Below are positions 1 to 7,160 of a stretch of DNA of 23,435 nt, piece by piece. Below the pieces are notes generated by a model that saw only the letters and a program-made list of their open reading frames with translations, did not search any database and was not told the DNA's origin. This DNA comes from Bacillota bacterium (lineage in GTDB: Bacteria > Bacillota > Clostridia > Oscillospirales > Acutalibacteraceae): contig JAEWBE010000067.1 in assembly GCA_023391275.1 (NCBI GenBank), positions 1-23,435 on the forward strand, given 5' to 3'. The position numbers and the translations under genes were made by a program. Position 1 is the stretch's first letter; every line of letters starts with the position of its first letter.

Positions 1-2
1 TA

Positions 3-947
3 GTTCATGTGCGTCCGTACGGCGATGCACTTTACAAATCCGCCTATTTTCCATGGAGCCATATTGTGGGCGGCACGCAGGGTGTTGATCCCGGCTACGA
101 TCCGCTGAAGGATATGGTTGAGGCGTCACATAAGGCGGGCATGAAAATTCACGCGTGGGTTAATCCTTTGCGCATTCAAATTTCGGGAACCCCATCCATT
201 CTGGCGCAGACCAACTTATATAATACATGGAAAAGTGATACGGCAAAAGCCGGTTGGGTAGTGGACAGCGGCAGCGGAAAATATTATAATCCGGCGTATC
301 CGCAAGTGCGAAAGCTGATTGCGGACGGGGCAAAGGAAATTGCGAAGAACTACGATGTGGATGGAATTCAGTTCGATGATTATTTTTATCCCACGCAGGA
401 CGCTTCATTTGATAAACCGGCCTATGACAGCTACAGCGCCGCTGCAGCAAAGAACGGTACGCCGCTGAGCCTGCCGGAATGGCGGCGGGCCAATGTAAAC
501 GCAATGGTTTCACTGGTTTATAGCGAAATTAAATCCGTCAAGCCGAATTTGCCGTTTGGAATTGCACCGCAGGGCAATGTGGATAACGATCTGAATATGG
601 GAGCGGACGTGAAAGCGTGGTGTACCGCACAAGGGTACCTCGATTATATCTGTCCCCAGCTTTACGTAAATTTTGAAAATCCGGTTCTTCCTTTTAACAC
701 GGCGGCACAAACCTGGCGCAGCCTGGTAACAAATGATAAGATTAAGCTGTACCTTGGACTTGCGGTTTACAAGGCGGGTTCCGACGTAGACAGCGGCACA
801 TGGAAAAAGTCCACGAATATTCTGGCGCAGCAGGTTGAACTGGGACGAAAAACTTCCTGTGACGGATTTATGTTCTACTCCTGGGATTACTTGAACAGTG
901 GCCAGACAAAGGAAGAGGTCCAGAATGTAATGAAGGTTTTAAATTGA
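3..947 (+). CDS. DUF187/GHL10-type glycoside hydrolase, C-terminal part (5' truncated by window edge)
   Basis: The reading frame is open to the left edge (residues Val-His precede a GTG at 9), so the start lies outside the window and 9 is probably an internal codon. The visible 314 residues resemble the glycosyl-hydrolase-like 10 / DUF187 family of TIM-barrel enzymes (YngK type): VRPYGDALYKS and FPWSHIVGGTQG near the start, then HAWVNPLRI, then DGIQFDDYFYP, which carries the acidic residues expected at the active site of this fold, then FGIAPQGN and DYICPQLYVNF. The protein ends shortly after FYSWDYL, the usual barrel C-terminus, so no C-terminal domain is fused. Homologues are usually exported and thought to act on cell-wall or other polysaccharides; the substrate is unknown. 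A strong hairpin follows three bases after the stop. Family assignment is confident; the N-terminus and signal peptide cannot be judged. Confidence 0.85.
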   Translation, partial: VHVRPYGDALYKSAYFPWSHIVGGTQGVDPGYDPLKDMVEASHKAGMKIHAWVNPLRIQISGTPSILAQTNLYNTWKSDTAKAGWVVDSGSGKYYNPAYPQVRKLIADGAKEIAKNYDVDGIQFDDYFYPTQDASFDKPAYDSYSAAAAKNGTPLSLPEWRRANVNAMVSLVYSEIKSVKPNLPFGIAPQGNVDNDLNMGADVKAWCTAQGYLDYICPQLYVNFENPVLPFNTAAQTWRSLVTNDKIKLYLGLAVYKAGSDVDSGTWKKSTNILAQQVELGRKTSCDGFMFYSWDYLNSGQTKEEVQNVMKVLN

Positions 948-949
948 AA

Positions 950-981
950 CTGCGCCGTGCGAAGACTTTCGCACGGCGCAG
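950..981. terminator. Bidirectional intrinsic terminator between convergent genes
   Basis: Perfect 14-bp inverted repeat (CTGCGCCGTGCGAA, loop GACT, TTCGCACGGCGCAG) between the glycosidase stop at 947 and the mtaB stop at 985. T-rich sequence follows on both strands (AATTTATT on plus; TTTCAATTTT on minus), so it probably ends both transcripts. Confidence 0.85.
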
Positions 982-984
982 AAT

Positions 985-2277
985 TTATTCCGGAATTTCA
1001 GCGATGCAGCAGTCGCTCATAGCCTCGGTGATACGTGCCGTAAGAATTTGACCGCCGAGGTTTTTACCGCTGTGCGCTTTAACGGGTGTGTAGTTTTCCG
1101 TGTAACCTTCGTAAACGCCTTTTTCACATTCCTGTTCGAACAGTATCGGCTCAATCCGGCCGACCTGCAGCCCGAAAAACGCTTCCTTCGTCTTTTGCGT
1201 CGCTTCTATCATCCTGTGGCTGCGTTTCTCTTTTACCTCCTGCGGCACCTGGTCGGGTGCGTCATACGCTTTGGTGCCGGGGCGGCGGGAATAAGAGAAT
1301 ACATGTACTTTTGCAAAACAGATTTCCTGCGCAAAAGCGAGTGACTGTTCAAACTCCTCGTCGCTTTCGCCGGGGAAACCAACCATCAGGTCGGTAGTAA
1401 TTGCTGCGTTTTCAAAAGCGGCGCGCAAATTTTTTACAATAGTTCGGTATTCATCTGTATTGTAATGCCGGTTCATCCGCTTTAATGTTTCATCACAGCC
1501 GCTTTGCAGCGAAAGGTGAAATTGCGGGCAAAGCTTTTTTTGAAGCCGAAGCCGTGTGATCACTTCTTCGCTGAGCTGTTCCGGTTCCAGCGAACCAAGG
1601 CGCACGCGTTCAATTCCGGCGGGCGCACAGGCGGCTTCGACCGCATCGCAAAGGTGCAGCCCAATCTCCTGCCCGTAAGCGGAAAGATTGATTCCTGTCA
1701 GCACGATTTCTTTGTATCCGTTTGCGGCAATTTCCTCAATTTCCTGTTTTAGCTGGTCAATTGGTTTGGAGCGTACTCTTCCGCGCGCGTAGGGGATAAT
1801 ACAGTAAGAACAAAAACGGTTGCAGCCGTCTTCTATTTTAATAAAAGCACGTGTACGTTCAAAAAATTGATTTACACTCATTTTTTCAAATCCCGGCGCC
1901 TTTTCGTGGGGGACAATGTCTACGATACGCTGGCGTGAGGAGAGGTATTTCAGAATATCCGGCAGCAGCGAAGTACGGTTGGAGTTGCCCAGCACAATAT
2001 CCGCGTCGTGCAGCGCCTCCGCCGCTTCCGGAAACGCCTGCGGCATGCAGCCGGTCAGCACAATTACCGCCGTGGGGTTTTTATGCCGCGCCCGGTGCAG
2101 CATCTGCCGTACTTTATGATCGCTCACGGAAGTCACGGTACAGGAGTTAATTAACACGATATCACTTTCCTCACTGGCATCGCAAGGGGTAAATCCGGCG
2201 TTTACAAGCTGATTCAGCATAGCCTGTGATTCATACTGATTTACTTTGCAGCCCAGTGTAATTACAGAAATTTTCAT
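985..2277 (-). CDS. mtaB: tRNA t6A37 methylthiotransferase MtaB (radical SAM)
   Basis: Converts N6-threonylcarbamoyladenosine at position 37 of ANN-decoding tRNAs to its 2-methylthio form, using two [4Fe-4S] clusters and S-adenosylmethionine. The 430 residues show the whole methylthiotransferase layout. The N-terminal UPF0004 domain has cluster cysteines C10 (TLGCKVNQ), C46 (NSCTVT) and C77 (LTGCMPQ). The radical SAM core has CxxxCxxC at C152/C156/C159 (GCNRFCSYC). A C-terminal TRAM-like segment starts near GLQVGRIEPILFE. TLGCKVNQYES is typical of MtaB (YqeV) rather than MiaB or RimO. An ATG 16 codons upstream is possible, but ATG at 2277 is preferred because AAAGGT lies about 7 bases before it and MKISVITLGC is the usual family N-terminus. 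The gene diverges from the HPr-like gene; no clear promoter of its own was seen in the 131-base gap. Confidence 0.93.
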   Translation of the reverse strand: MKISVITLGCKVNQYESQAMLNQLVNAGFTPCDASEESDIVLINSCTVTSVSDHKVRQMLHRARHKNPTAVIVLTGCMPQAFPEAAEALHDADIVLGNSNRTSLLPDILKYLSSRQRIVDIVPHEKAPGFEKMSVNQFFERTRAFIKIEDGCNRFCSYCIIPYARGRVRSKPIDQLKQEIEEIAANGYKEIVLTGINLSAYGQEIGLHLCDAVEAACAPAGIERVRLGSLEPEQLSEEVITRLRLQKKLCPQFHLSLQSGCDETLKRMNRHYNTDEYRTIVKNLRAAFENAAITTDLMVGFPGESDEEFEQSLAFAQEICFAKVHVFSYSRRPGTKAYDAPDQVPQEVKEKRSHRMIEATQKTKEAFFGLQVGRIEPILFEQECEKGVYEGYTENYTPVKAHSGKNLGGQILTARITEAMSDCCIAEIPE

Positions 2278-2346
2278 TTTGTGACCTTTCAATAAAAATA
2301 GATATTTTAATTGGATAATTGACATAATGTATGGTAAAAATGAATA

Positions 2347-2375
2347 TTGACCAATTTATCATCCTGCTATATCAT
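2347..2375 (+). promoter_or_regulatory. Sigma-A-type promoter for the HPr-like gene
   Basis: TTGACC (2347-2352), 17-base spacer, TATCAT (2370-2375). The predicted transcript starts near 2382 and would have a short leader ending in GGAGGT seven bases before the ATG at 2409. Confidence 0.6.
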
Positions 2376-2408
2376 TGGAGAATACATCGAAATATGGAGG
2401 TAACATAA

Positions 2409-2642
2409 ATGTATTCAACTTCTATCCTGCTTTCCAGCATTGAAGCGGTCAAGAAGTTTGTCACTTTGACAAACAGCTATGACTTTCCAATCAACCTCAC
2501 TACAGATAAATACAAAATTGATGCAAAATCCATTATGGGAGTTTTCAGCCTTGACTTATCGAAACCTGTAGATATTGAGGTCGAAAGCGAAGGGGCGGAT
2601 GAATTTATCGCTCAGCTTCAGCAGTTTAAGGCAGAAAAATAG
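2409..2642 (+). CDS. HPr-like (Crh-type) protein lacking the phosphocarrier histidine
   Basis: A 77-residue protein that aligns with HPr, the small phosphocarrier of the sugar phosphotransferase system. The central signature is clear: AKSIMGVFSLDL (residues 39-50) corresponds to KSIMGVMSLGI of HPr, so Ser41 takes the place of the regulatory Ser46 that HPr kinase phosphorylates in Firmicutes. The N-terminal active-site loop (GIHARPA in HPr) is missing: after SSIEAVKKF there is no His at the expected place, and no His anywhere in the protein. It therefore cannot carry PEP-derived phosphate. This is the pattern of Bacillus Crh, which works only through the Ser site in catabolite control. It sits alone between its own promoter and terminator. 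A strong GGAGGT supports the start. HPr-fold membership is likely; a regulatory role is inference. Confidence 0.8.
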   Translation: MYSTSILLSSIEAVKKFVTLTNSYDFPINLTTDKYKIDAKSIMGVFSLDLSKPVDIEVESEGADEFIAQLQQFKAEK

Positions 2643-2663
2643 GTGTTTGGCATTTAAGTTCAG

Positions 2664-2692
2664 CAGTCCGGTTTTTACCGGGCTGTTTTTTT
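2664..2692 (+). terminator. Intrinsic terminator of the HPr-like gene
   Basis: Stem CAGTCCGG / CCGGGCTG (one G-T pair), loop TTTTTA, followed by eight consecutive T. It overlaps the last codon of the convergent ABC-F gene by two bases. Confidence 0.85.
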
Positions 2693-4589
2693 ATTCCTCG
2701 TACTTTTGAGCAAGCGCGCTCCAGCTTTGGAACAATTCGTCGCTTTTTTGCTTCAGCACGCTGATTTTCTCCGAAATTTCCACTGCGGCTTGGTAATCGC
2801 TCGCAACTTCCGGCTTCAAAAGTTCAGTTTCCAGGCCGGCTATTTCCTGTTCAATCCGGTCAATTTGCGCCTCTGTACGCTTCAGTTCCGATTGTTCTTT
2901 GCGGACGGCAGCCTCGCGCACTTTTTGGAGTTTATACTCATTTATCTTCACCGGTTCGTTTTCAGCGGTCTGGGCGGTCTGGTTCCTGATTTTTTCTATG
3001 TACGCGTCATAGTTTCCGATGAATTCGGTCGCGCCGGTATTATCCAGACAATAAATTCTGTCCGCGATTTTATTCATGAGATAACGGTCATGGGATACAA
3101 TCAGAAGGGTTCCCTCATAGCTTTGCAGCGCGGCCTCCAATGCTTCGCAGGAGCCAATATCCAAATGGTTTGTAGGTTCATCCAAAAGCAGAAAATTGTC
3201 ACGCGAAAGCATCAGGCGCAGAAGAAGAATTCTGGCCCGCTCACCGCCGCTCAGCGCGGCGACGGACTTAAACACCTCTTCGCCTTTAAAAAGGAATACG
3301 GCCAGCGCGTTCCGAATTTCCGTCTGTGTCATTTTCGGATAAGAATCCCAAATCTCATCAATCACAGTCTTCTCAGGGTGCAGCCCCGCCTGAATCTGGT
3401 CGTAATAACCAACATCAATCCCCGCACCGAATCGGAATTCCCCAGCTGCGGAGGGGTAAATGCCCAAAAGCGTTTTCAGCAGGGATGTTTTCCCGCAGCC
3501 GTTCGGCCCAATCAGAAAAATTCGTTCACCCCGGTGAATTTCCATGTTTACATTTTCAAACAGTTTTTTTTCGTCAAAGCACAGCGCAAGGTTTTCCACG
3601 GTCAGAACATCATTGCCGCCGCGTTGATTAATTCCAAAATTAAAATCGATACTGTCCGGTTTTGCGTCCGGTTTTTCCAGTGTACTTTCCAGCCGGTCAA
3701 TTACCTTTAACTTGCTTTCCGCAGTTTTAATGTTTTTTTCGCGGTTCCACTGGCGCTGCTGCGCCACAATCCCTTCAATGCGCCTGATTTCCTTCTGGGT
3801 GTTGTCATATTTGCGCTGCACGGCAAGATTGTTCTCTTCCTTTTGGGCAAGATAAGAGGAGTAATTACCCTTGTACAGTGTAAGCCGGTGGTTTTCCAAT
3901 TCAAATGTCCGGTTGGTAATCCGGTCCAAAAAGTAACGGTCATGCGAAATAACAATGTATGCTCCTGCGTAGGAACGCAGAAAATCCTCCAGCCATTCTA
4001 CGGAGGAGATGTCAAGATGGTTGGTGGGTTCGTCGAGCAGCAGCAAATTGGCGCCGCAGAGCAGCATTTTGGCAAGCTGGAGTTTCCCTTTCTGGCCGCC
4101 GCTCAATACGCCAATCGGCATTCCCATCTGCTCGTCATCAAAGCCGAGGCCCAAAAGCGCCGAGCGTGCCCGGCTGCGGCAGGTCAATCCGCCCAGTGCC
4201 ACAAACCGGTCGTTCATCGCAGCCTGTTTTTCAATCAACTCATCCATGTTTCCTGGTTTTGCCTGTAACCGGTGATTCAATTCTTCCAGCTCTTTTTCAA
4301 GCTGCAAAAGGCTGTCAAACACCGTCAGCACTTCACTGTACGCACTGCGCTCCAGGTCGCGGCACACATGTTGTTCCATATAGCCAAGCACCGTGGAGTT
4401 GGATTTAAAAATATCACCGCCATCGGGTGCTATTTCACCCGTTAACAGTTTAAAAAGTGTGGTTTTCCCGGAACCGTTGATTCCTACAAGTCCCACACGG
4501 TCATTTTCCTGTATTTCAAATGAGGCCCCGCTGAAAATCAAATCGGTGCCGAAAGCCTTCATTAAATTGCCTGCGCTTAGCAAACCCAT
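2691..4589 (-). CDS. ABC-F family ATPase (ribosome-associated, duplicated ATP-binding cassette)
   Basis: 632 residues with two soluble ATP-binding cassettes and no membrane segments, the ABC-F layout. Members act on the ribosome in translation or antibiotic protection rather than in transport. Cassette 1: Walker A GINGSGKT (residues 36-43), signature LSGGQKGKL, Walker B LLLLDEPTNHLD. Cassette 2: Walker A GPNGCGKT, signature LSGGERARI, Walker B LLLDEPTNHLD. The inter-cassette linker is charged and helical (around QKEIRRIEGIVAQQRQ), as expected for the P-site-reaching arm. A C-terminal coiled coil of about 80 residues (from EQSELKRTEAQIDRIEQE) resembles the YdiF/Uup type. The ATG at 4589 is preferred over one 16 codons upstream because AAGGAG lies seven bases before it. 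The gene has its own promoter. Which ABC-F subfamily it belongs to, and whether it gives drug resistance, cannot be told by eye. Confidence 0.9.
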   Translation of the reverse strand: MGLLSAGNLMKAFGTDLIFSGASFEIQENDRVGLVGINGSGKTTLFKLLTGEIAPDGGDIFKSNSTVLGYMEQHVCRDLERSAYSEVLTVFDSLLQLEKELEELNHRLQAKPGNMDELIEKQAAMNDRFVALGGLTCRSRARSALLGLGFDDEQMGMPIGVLSGGQKGKLQLAKMLLCGANLLLLDEPTNHLDISSVEWLEDFLRSYAGAYIVISHDRYFLDRITNRTFELENHRLTLYKGNYSSYLAQKEENNLAVQRKYDNTQKEIRRIEGIVAQQRQWNREKNIKTAESKLKVIDRLESTLEKPDAKPDSIDFNFGINQRGGNDVLTVENLALCFDEKKLFENVNMEIHRGERIFLIGPNGCGKTSLLKTLLGIYPSAAGEFRFGAGIDVGYYDQIQAGLHPEKTVIDEIWDSYPKMTQTEIRNALAVFLFKGEEVFKSVAALSGGERARILLLRLMLSRDNFLLLDEPTNHLDIGSCEALEAALQSYEGTLLIVSHDRYLMNKIADRIYCLDNTGATEFIGNYDAYIEKIRNQTAQTAENEPVKINEYKLQKVREAAVRKEQSELKRTEAQIDRIEQEIAGLETELLKPEVASDYQAAVEISEKISVLKQKSDELFQSWSALAQKYEE

Positions 4590-4639
4590 GATTGTACTCC
4601 TTGTATGTAAAGTGCGGAGCGTAAAAGCCCCGCTCACAT

Positions 4640-4668
4640 ATTATAATGAAATAGTGAAAATAAATCAA
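4640..4668 (-). promoter_or_regulatory. Promoter of the ABC-F gene
   Basis: Read on the minus strand: TTGATT (4668-4663), 17-base spacer, perfect TATAAT (4645-4640). The leader of about 45 bases contains a GC-rich partial hairpin (GAGCG...CGCTC) before the AAGGAG site; leader hairpins are common before ABC-F genes, but nothing more specific is visible. Confidence 0.7.
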
Positions 4669-4713
4669 GCCGCATATCAATGGATGGCCGGCTTTCCGTA
4701 CAGAGCATGGGAT

Positions 4714-5148
4714 TCAGCAGAGAAAGTCCTTCAGATTTTCAATGTTTTTCTGATCGTTTGCAATATATTCCTCCGCAAGCTTTTTGGCCCCGGCGTCAGC
4801 GTCGTCAAGATCATTCAGCTTTTTTGTCATATCCACAATTCCCATTGTCGAACCGTTTATCATCATTTCAGCAATATGGCTTGTTTTTTTGTTTACCAGC
4901 GTATTCACTTTAATGGAGCTCCGAAGTATTGCTTTTTTCAAAGCTGTTTCTTCTTCGGGCAGACGCCCTTCCTCACGCAGCATTGCCTTTGCTTTGGCGT
5001 TCATGCCTTCATAGTTTTTCTTTTGTAATTCAATCTGCTTCAGCAGGGACTCATCGTGTACCTTCGGGATGACGAGTCGGGTTGCGTCAAGGCCCATTTT
5101 CGTTGCCTTATAGATTTCTTCCAGAAGATTTTCGTTTTCCTTCGCCAT
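4714..5148 (-). CDS. Unrecognised all-helical 144-residue protein
   Basis: I do not recognise this protein. It has no signal peptide or membrane segment, is rich in Lys/Glu/Ala, and its pattern suggests four or five amphipathic helices (roughly 3-25, 31-62, 65-95, 100-118, 120-143). The tail, with MGIVDMTKKLND followed by a helix ending NIENLKDFL, recalls small four-helix-bundle ferritin-like or spore-associated proteins, but no metal-binding ExxH pair is visible, so that is only a guess. The start is weakly supported (AAAGG/GGA about 10-20 bases upstream). It lies upstream of the ABC-F gene on the same strand, but the ABC-F gene has its own promoter. Codon-position bias and a clean 144-codon frame argue for a real gene. 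Confidence 0.65.
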   Translation of the reverse strand: MAKENENLLEEIYKATKMGLDATRLVIPKVHDESLLKQIELQKKNYEGMNAKAKAMLREEGRLPEEETALKKAILRSSIKVNTLVNKKTSHIAEMMINGSTMGIVDMTKKLNDLDDADAGAKKLAEEYIANDQKNIENLKDFLC

Positions 5149-5329
5149 CTTTTATTTTCCAGCCTTTCAATTGACATTTTGTTTCATTTCTGTTTTCCGC
5201 AGCACAAAAGGCAAATAAATATTAAAACGGAAAACCGTGATACTATAATACCCAGTTCTATAGTGATTAAACTGGACTTTTTTGCGCCGGCAGGATATAA
5301 TTCTATAGTAAAGGGAAAATACAATTTAT
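5149..5329. other. AT-rich intergenic stretch before the repeat array
   Basis: No gene found. It holds a weak hairpin with a T-run (CCAGTT 5252-5257 / AACTGG 5270-5275, then six T) and the nine-base direct repeat TTCTATAGT (about 5256 and 5301). A possible plus-strand promoter follows the hairpin and is listed separately. Confidence 0.4.
5273..5301 (+). promoter_or_regulatory. Possible promoter reading into the repeat array and the TIM-barrel gene
   Basis: TGGACT (5273-5278), 17-base spacer, perfect TATAAT (5296-5301). If used, transcription would start near 5308 and give a leader of about 440 bases made almost entirely of the three repeats. The -35 is weak, so this is tentative. Confidence 0.4.
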
Positions 5330-5446
5330 AAAAATAACGCCCTCCAATGTGCTGCACACATTGGAGAAGGCGAAAAAGCCACCGGTATTTCCCGTGCGAA
5401 TTCGGCCGGCTGTTTTATAAAATTTTGTGCCGCACGGAGAAATGGG
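5330..5446 (-). repeat. Repeat copy 1
   Basis: Stem II at 5338-5372, stem I arms at 5392-5398 and 5431-5437. Differs from copy 3 at one base (GGTATT versus GGCATT). Strand is given by the terminator-like direction of stem II and is an inference. Confidence 0.85.
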
Positions 5447-5474
5447 GATAGGTTGAATAAATTCAATCTATCCA

Positions 5475-5591
5475 AAAAATAACGCTCTCCAATGTGCCGC
5501 ACACATTGGAGAAGGCGAAAAAGCCACCGGTATTTCCCGTGCGAATTCGGCTGGCTGTTTTATAAAATCTCGTGCCGCACGGAGAAATGGG
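5475..5591 (-). repeat. Repeat copy 2
   Basis: Stem II at 5483-5517, stem I arms at 5537-5543 and 5576-5582. The most diverged copy, with four or five substitutions: one in the stem II base (C to T, still pairing with G), one in its loop (CTGCA to CCGCA), and the others between the stem I arms. One extra G follows it, which makes the second period 146. Confidence 0.85.
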
Positions 5592-5620
5592 GGATAGGTT
5601 GAATAAATTCAATCTATCCA

Positions 5621-5737
5621 AAAAATAACGCCCTCCAATGTGCTGCACACATTGGAGAAGGCGAAAAAGCCACCGGCATTTCCCGTGCGAATTCGGCCGG
5701 CTGTTTTATAAAATTTTGTGCCGCACGGAGAAATGGG
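5621..5737 (-). repeat. Repeat copy 3, abutting the start of the TIM-barrel gene
   Basis: Stem II at 5629-5663, stem I arms at 5683-5689 and 5722-5728. The copy ends in AAATGGG at 5737, eleven bases before the ATG of the next gene, so its last bases form part of that gene's ribosome binding region (GGGTGG). Confidence 0.85.
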
Positions 5738-5747
5738 TGGCTTTATT

Positions 5748-6530
5748 ATGCGTTCCGGCATTTCTACAGCATGTCTTTACCCAATGGAATTGGAAAAAGC
5801 TCTACCTGCCTTAATTAAAATGGATTTTCATCTGTTTGAAATTTTTATTAATACATTCAGCGAACTAAAACCCGAATATCTTAGGGAATTAAAGCAGATG
5901 CTAAATGAAAGCGGCAGTACGGTTAAATCAATTCATCCGTTTACCTCCGGGTTTGAAAGCTTTCTTCTTTTTTCCGACTATGACAGGCGATTTAACGATG
6001 GCTTGGATTTTTATAAACGGTATTTTGATGCGGCGAACTTTTTAGGAGCGGAGATCCTTGTGCTTCACGGTCAGCGCGACGCAAAGCACGGCAGAATCAC
6101 GGAACGGGACTATTTTGAGCATTATGCGCGTCTGTTTACCCTTGGCAAAACGTTCGGCATTACGGTTGCACAGGAAAATGTCAATCTGTTCCGCAGCGAG
6201 GATCCCGCGTTTATTACGCGCATGCGGATGTTCCTGAAGGATGAATGTGCTTTCGTGCTGGATATCAAACAGGCGGTGCGGGCGGGACACGACCCATTTG
6301 CTATGTGCGCTGCAATGGGGGAGAAGATCGTCCATGTGCATATCAATGACAATAACGCGGAGGCCGACTGCCTTTTACCCGGCTGCGGCACGATGGATTT
6401 TGCTGCTTTTAAGCAGCAATTATATGAGCTTGGTTACTCGGGGGATCTTATAATTGAAGTTTACCGGCGCAGCTTTGGCAGTTTGCAGGAAATACGGATG
6501 GCCAAACAGGTCGTAGACGCTTTAATTTGA
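5748..6530 (+). CDS. Sugar phosphate isomerase/epimerase-like TIM-barrel protein
   Basis: 260 residues of the xylose-isomerase-like / AP endonuclease 2 TIM-barrel superfamily. Typical landmarks appear in order: ISTACLYP at strand 1, HLFEIFINT, VKSIHPFTSGFE, AEILVLHGQRDA, then the metal-site series AQENVN (Glu), AFVLDIKQA (Asp), VHVHINDNN (His, Asp) and LIIEVYRRS (Glu). These suggest a divalent-metal isomerase or epimerase acting on a small sugar or sugar phosphate; the substrate cannot be named. The ATG at 5748 is chosen because GGGTGG lies seven bases upstream and MRSGISTACLYP is the usual start of the fold; an ATG ten codons earlier would lie in repeat sequence. The gene follows repeat copy 3 directly and is followed by nrdR, which has its own promoter. 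Confidence 0.85.
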   Translation: MRSGISTACLYPMELEKALPALIKMDFHLFEIFINTFSELKPEYLRELKQMLNESGSTVKSIHPFTSGFESFLLFSDYDRRFNDGLDFYKRYFDAANFLGAEILVLHGQRDAKHGRITERDYFEHYARLFTLGKTFGITVAQENVNLFRSEDPAFITRMRMFLKDECAFVLDIKQAVRAGHDPFAMCAAMGEKIVHVHINDNNAEADCLLPGCGTMDFAAFKQQLYELGYSGDLIIEVYRRSFGSLQEIRMAKQVVDALI

Positions 6531-6549
6531 TATTTGTTTCTTAATCTAC

Positions 6550-6579
6550 TTGATAATTATATCTAAAATATGTTATAAT
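6550..6579 (+). promoter_or_regulatory. Extended -10 promoter of nrdR
   Basis: TTGATA (6550-6555), 18-base spacer, TG-T-TATAAT (TG at 6571-6572, TATAAT at 6574-6579). The predicted start near 6586 leaves a leader of about 24 bases that includes AGAGGTG. Confidence 0.8.
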
Positions 6580-6609
6580 TATACAAAATGTAGTAGAGGT
6601 GATCATGCG

Positions 6610-7068
6610 ATGAGGTGCCCATATTGCGGTTATTCGGAATCCAAGGTGATTGATTCGCGTCCAACTGACGAAGGGGAGCGTATCCGAAGGCGTCGGGAGT
6701 GTTTAAAATGCACGAAGCGTTTCACAACCTATGAGGTGATTGAAACGGTGCCCGTCGTGGTCATTAAAAAAGATCGTTCGCGGGAGGCGTTTGACCGCAA
6801 CAAGCTTTTAAATGGTTTGCTGCGCGCATGTGAAAAGCGCCCCGTTTCCCTTGATACTTTGGAGCATATTGTCGATGAAATTGAAAACATGCTTCAAAAT
6901 TCGCTTGACCGTGAGGTTCCGTCGAGTTTAATCGGGAAATACGCGATGGAGAAACTGAAAGATGTTGACGAAGTCGCATATGTACGTTTTGCCTCGGTTT
7001 ACCGTCAGTTTAAGGACATTAATACTTTTATGGATGAGTTAAACCGCATGATAAAAAACAAGAATTGA
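6610..7068 (+). CDS. nrdR: Transcriptional repressor NrdR of ribonucleotide reductase genes
   Basis: 152 residues, the normal NrdR length. The N-terminal zinc ribbon has CPYC (C3, C6) and CLKC (C31, C34), with the conserved DSRPTDEGERIRRRRECL stretch between them. The ATP-cone domain follows (about 46-136; VVIKKDRSREAFDRNKLLNGLLRACEKRPV and the conserved YVRFASVYRQFKD). NrdR binds ATP/dATP through this cone and represses nrd operons at NrdR boxes. No nrd gene or obvious NrdR box is in this window, so its targets are elsewhere. The ATG at 6610 is supported by AGAGGTG eight bases upstream. A second in-frame-free ATG five bases earlier is not used. Confidence 0.97.
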   Translation: MRCPYCGYSESKVIDSRPTDEGERIRRRRECLKCTKRFTTYEVIETVPVVVIKKDRSREAFDRNKLLNGLLRACEKRPVSLDTLEHIVDEIENMLQNSLDREVPSSLIGKYAMEKLKDVDEVAYVRFASVYRQFKDINTFMDELNRMIKNKN

Positions 7069-7128
7069 TTGCTTTTGTTGTACCTGTAAATATATGTATG
7101 AGGATTCAAAATTCAGTCACAGTTTGCG

Positions 7129-7155
7129 GCGGCAGGAAATACCTGCCGCTTTTTT
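7129..7155 (+). terminator. Intrinsic terminator of nrdR
   Basis: Stem GCGGCAGG / CCTGCCGC, loop AAATA, then six T, ending five bases before the stop of the convergent DUF4363 gene. Confidence 0.9.
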
Positions 7156-7160
7156 GTATA

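Larger units (their letters stand above)
5330..5737. repeat. Array of three tandem structured repeats (period 145-146 bp)
   Basis: Three direct copies of a core of about 117 bases (5330-5446, 5475-5591, 5621-5737), nearly identical, joined by two linkers that are themselves palindromes (GGATAGGTTGAAT, AA, ATTCAATCTATCC; 5446-5473 and 5592-5619). Each core has two potential stems. Stem II near its left end is CTCCAATGTG / CACATTGGAG, extended by CGCC/GGCG across a two-base bulge. Stem I near its right end is CCGTGCG / CGCACGG. On the minus strand stem II runs straight into TTATTTTT, so it looks like an intrinsic terminator in that direction. The few differences between copies fall in loops or keep pairing by G-T. 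I do not recognise the family. It is not a CRISPR array: the unit is too long and the linkers are the same. Confidence 0.9.

Noticed and set aside
2706..3710. 334-codon plus-strand open frame
   Set aside because: Antisense to the ABC-F gene, whose both cassettes have intact motifs; the antisense product is Phe/Arg/Gln-rich without recognisable domains.
5463..5648. 61-codon minus-strand open frame across repeat copies
   Set aside because: It lies wholly in repeat and linker sequence, has no ribosome binding site, and crosses a hairpin and its T-run; the same peptide text recurs from copy to copy only because the DNA repeats.
5330..5737. CRISPR array
   Set aside because: Only three units of about 117 bases with the same linkers; CRISPR repeats are short with unique spacers, and no cas genes are present.
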